Below are positions 63,431-64,000 of a DNA stretch of 64,000 nt, piece by piece. The stretch is from contig JANEZZ010001871.1 of NCBI GenBank assembly GCA_026122225.1, positions 1,736,001 through 1,800,000 on the forward strand, written 5' to 3'. The notes under the pieces are model-generated. The model was not told where the DNA came from. It saw nothing but the letters and a program-made list of their open reading frames with translations, and made no database searches. Position 1 is the first letter of the stretch; each line of letters opens with the position of its first letter. The stretch is from Heloderma charlesbogerti. Lineage: Eukaryota > Chordata > Lepidosauria > Squamata > Helodermatidae. The position numbers were made by a program, and so were the translations under genes.

Positions 63431-64000
63431 AGAATCACCACACATGATGTACATTCTCACTCCCATTTCTCCAGGTTTTCCAGTCCCCAAACGCTGCCTG
63501 CTGCTATATCATCGTGGCATCATCCTTCCCACTTCCTGGCTCCCAGATTCATTCATCCTCCGTCTACAAGTGGTCTTGGAATAATATGAGATCTGATAAG
63601 GGAACAACCATGGTCTAATTGCATGCATGGTTGACCATATCTGCATGAGAAAACACAACAATGTCTACAATTATATCCAGTATGCATTAAGCGCAATCTC
63701 AGTTGCAGTGCCATTCACATTTTCTACCTTTTGTCTCCTGCCCACTTTCCAGATGCTCTTCCTCCTTTCTTTAGCATTCTGAATGCAGTCCAACAATTCT
63801 ACATTGCTTTCTAAGCCTTCCTCCTCTTTTCTGAATACATTAGTAAGAGAAGCGTGCATTGTTATGCAAAAATTGTAAAGTTTGGCCAGATCTTATTAGT
63901 GTTCTGCATATTTTAGTCTCCCCCACCCCGCAAACCCAGTATCTAATTTTACTTCTGTCTCAAGCTTCATTTTTGCTACACAATAGAGCTAACAACAGGG
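63431..64000. other. Unique DNA to window end
   Basis: Nothing recognised. Confidence 0.4.

Overview
The window is a vertebrate nuclear locus, almost certainly from a squamate reptile. The evidence is the repeat mix: a Bov-B (RTE) LINE carrying both the start and the end of its ORF, CR1 and L2 tails, low-copy L1, tRNA-derived and MIR/CORE-like SINEs, a 5S rRNA-derived segment, a tyrosine-recombinase (DIRS/Ngaro-like) retroelement with an SGNH-hydrolase ORF, two endogenous retroviruses, and many hAT and Harbinger-like MITEs. I found no host protein-coding gene, no intact RNA gene and no CRISPR. The longest reading frames are transposon remnants or antisense shadows of GC-rich palindromes. The window reads as intergenic or intronic DNA.

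Layout. 1-4.2 kb: mostly unique DNA with two tRNA-SINEs, both broken by hAT MITEs. 4.27-7.77 kb: a CR1 LINE split by a class-I-like ERV (4-bp target duplication), which in turn holds an L1 piece with only ORF1 and a 3' UTR. 9-11.2 kb: a microsatellite, a SINE inside a MITE, and a hAT MITE inside another hAT element. 12-19.6 kb: MITEs, a Bov-B tail, an LTR-like repeat, a large palindromic hAT MITE and a 5'-truncated antisense L1. 21.3-22.6 kb: a long fold-back element with 5S-like arms. 22.7-28.1 kb: L2, MIR-like and CR1 pieces and a second LTR-like copy. 30.7-35.5 kb: more hAT MITEs and a CR1 tail. 35.5-41.35 kb: an antisense env-less provirus with near-identical LTRs. 42-51.7 kb: stacked MITEs, then the recombinase/SGNH element split by Bov-B, itself split by a hAT MITE. 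52-64 kb: an LTR-like repeat, scattered MITEs and long unique AT-rich tracts.

The most striking system is the family of 0.6-0.9 kb CpG-rich, serially palindromic hAT MITEs with TAGGGATGT ends, seen in seven copies. Each full copy has two different subterminal arms. In nearly every copy both arms hold an outward-facing 5' splice-donor consensus at a near-constant distance from the end: 103-127 bp on one side, 17-19 bp on the other. Full copies sit between 8-bp target duplications, four of seven of them perfect. They lie inside Bov-B, Harbinger-like and other hAT elements, so they are among the later arrivals here. A CpG-rich core with donors pointing out of both ends is what a mobile bidirectional first exon would look like. 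That function is inference.
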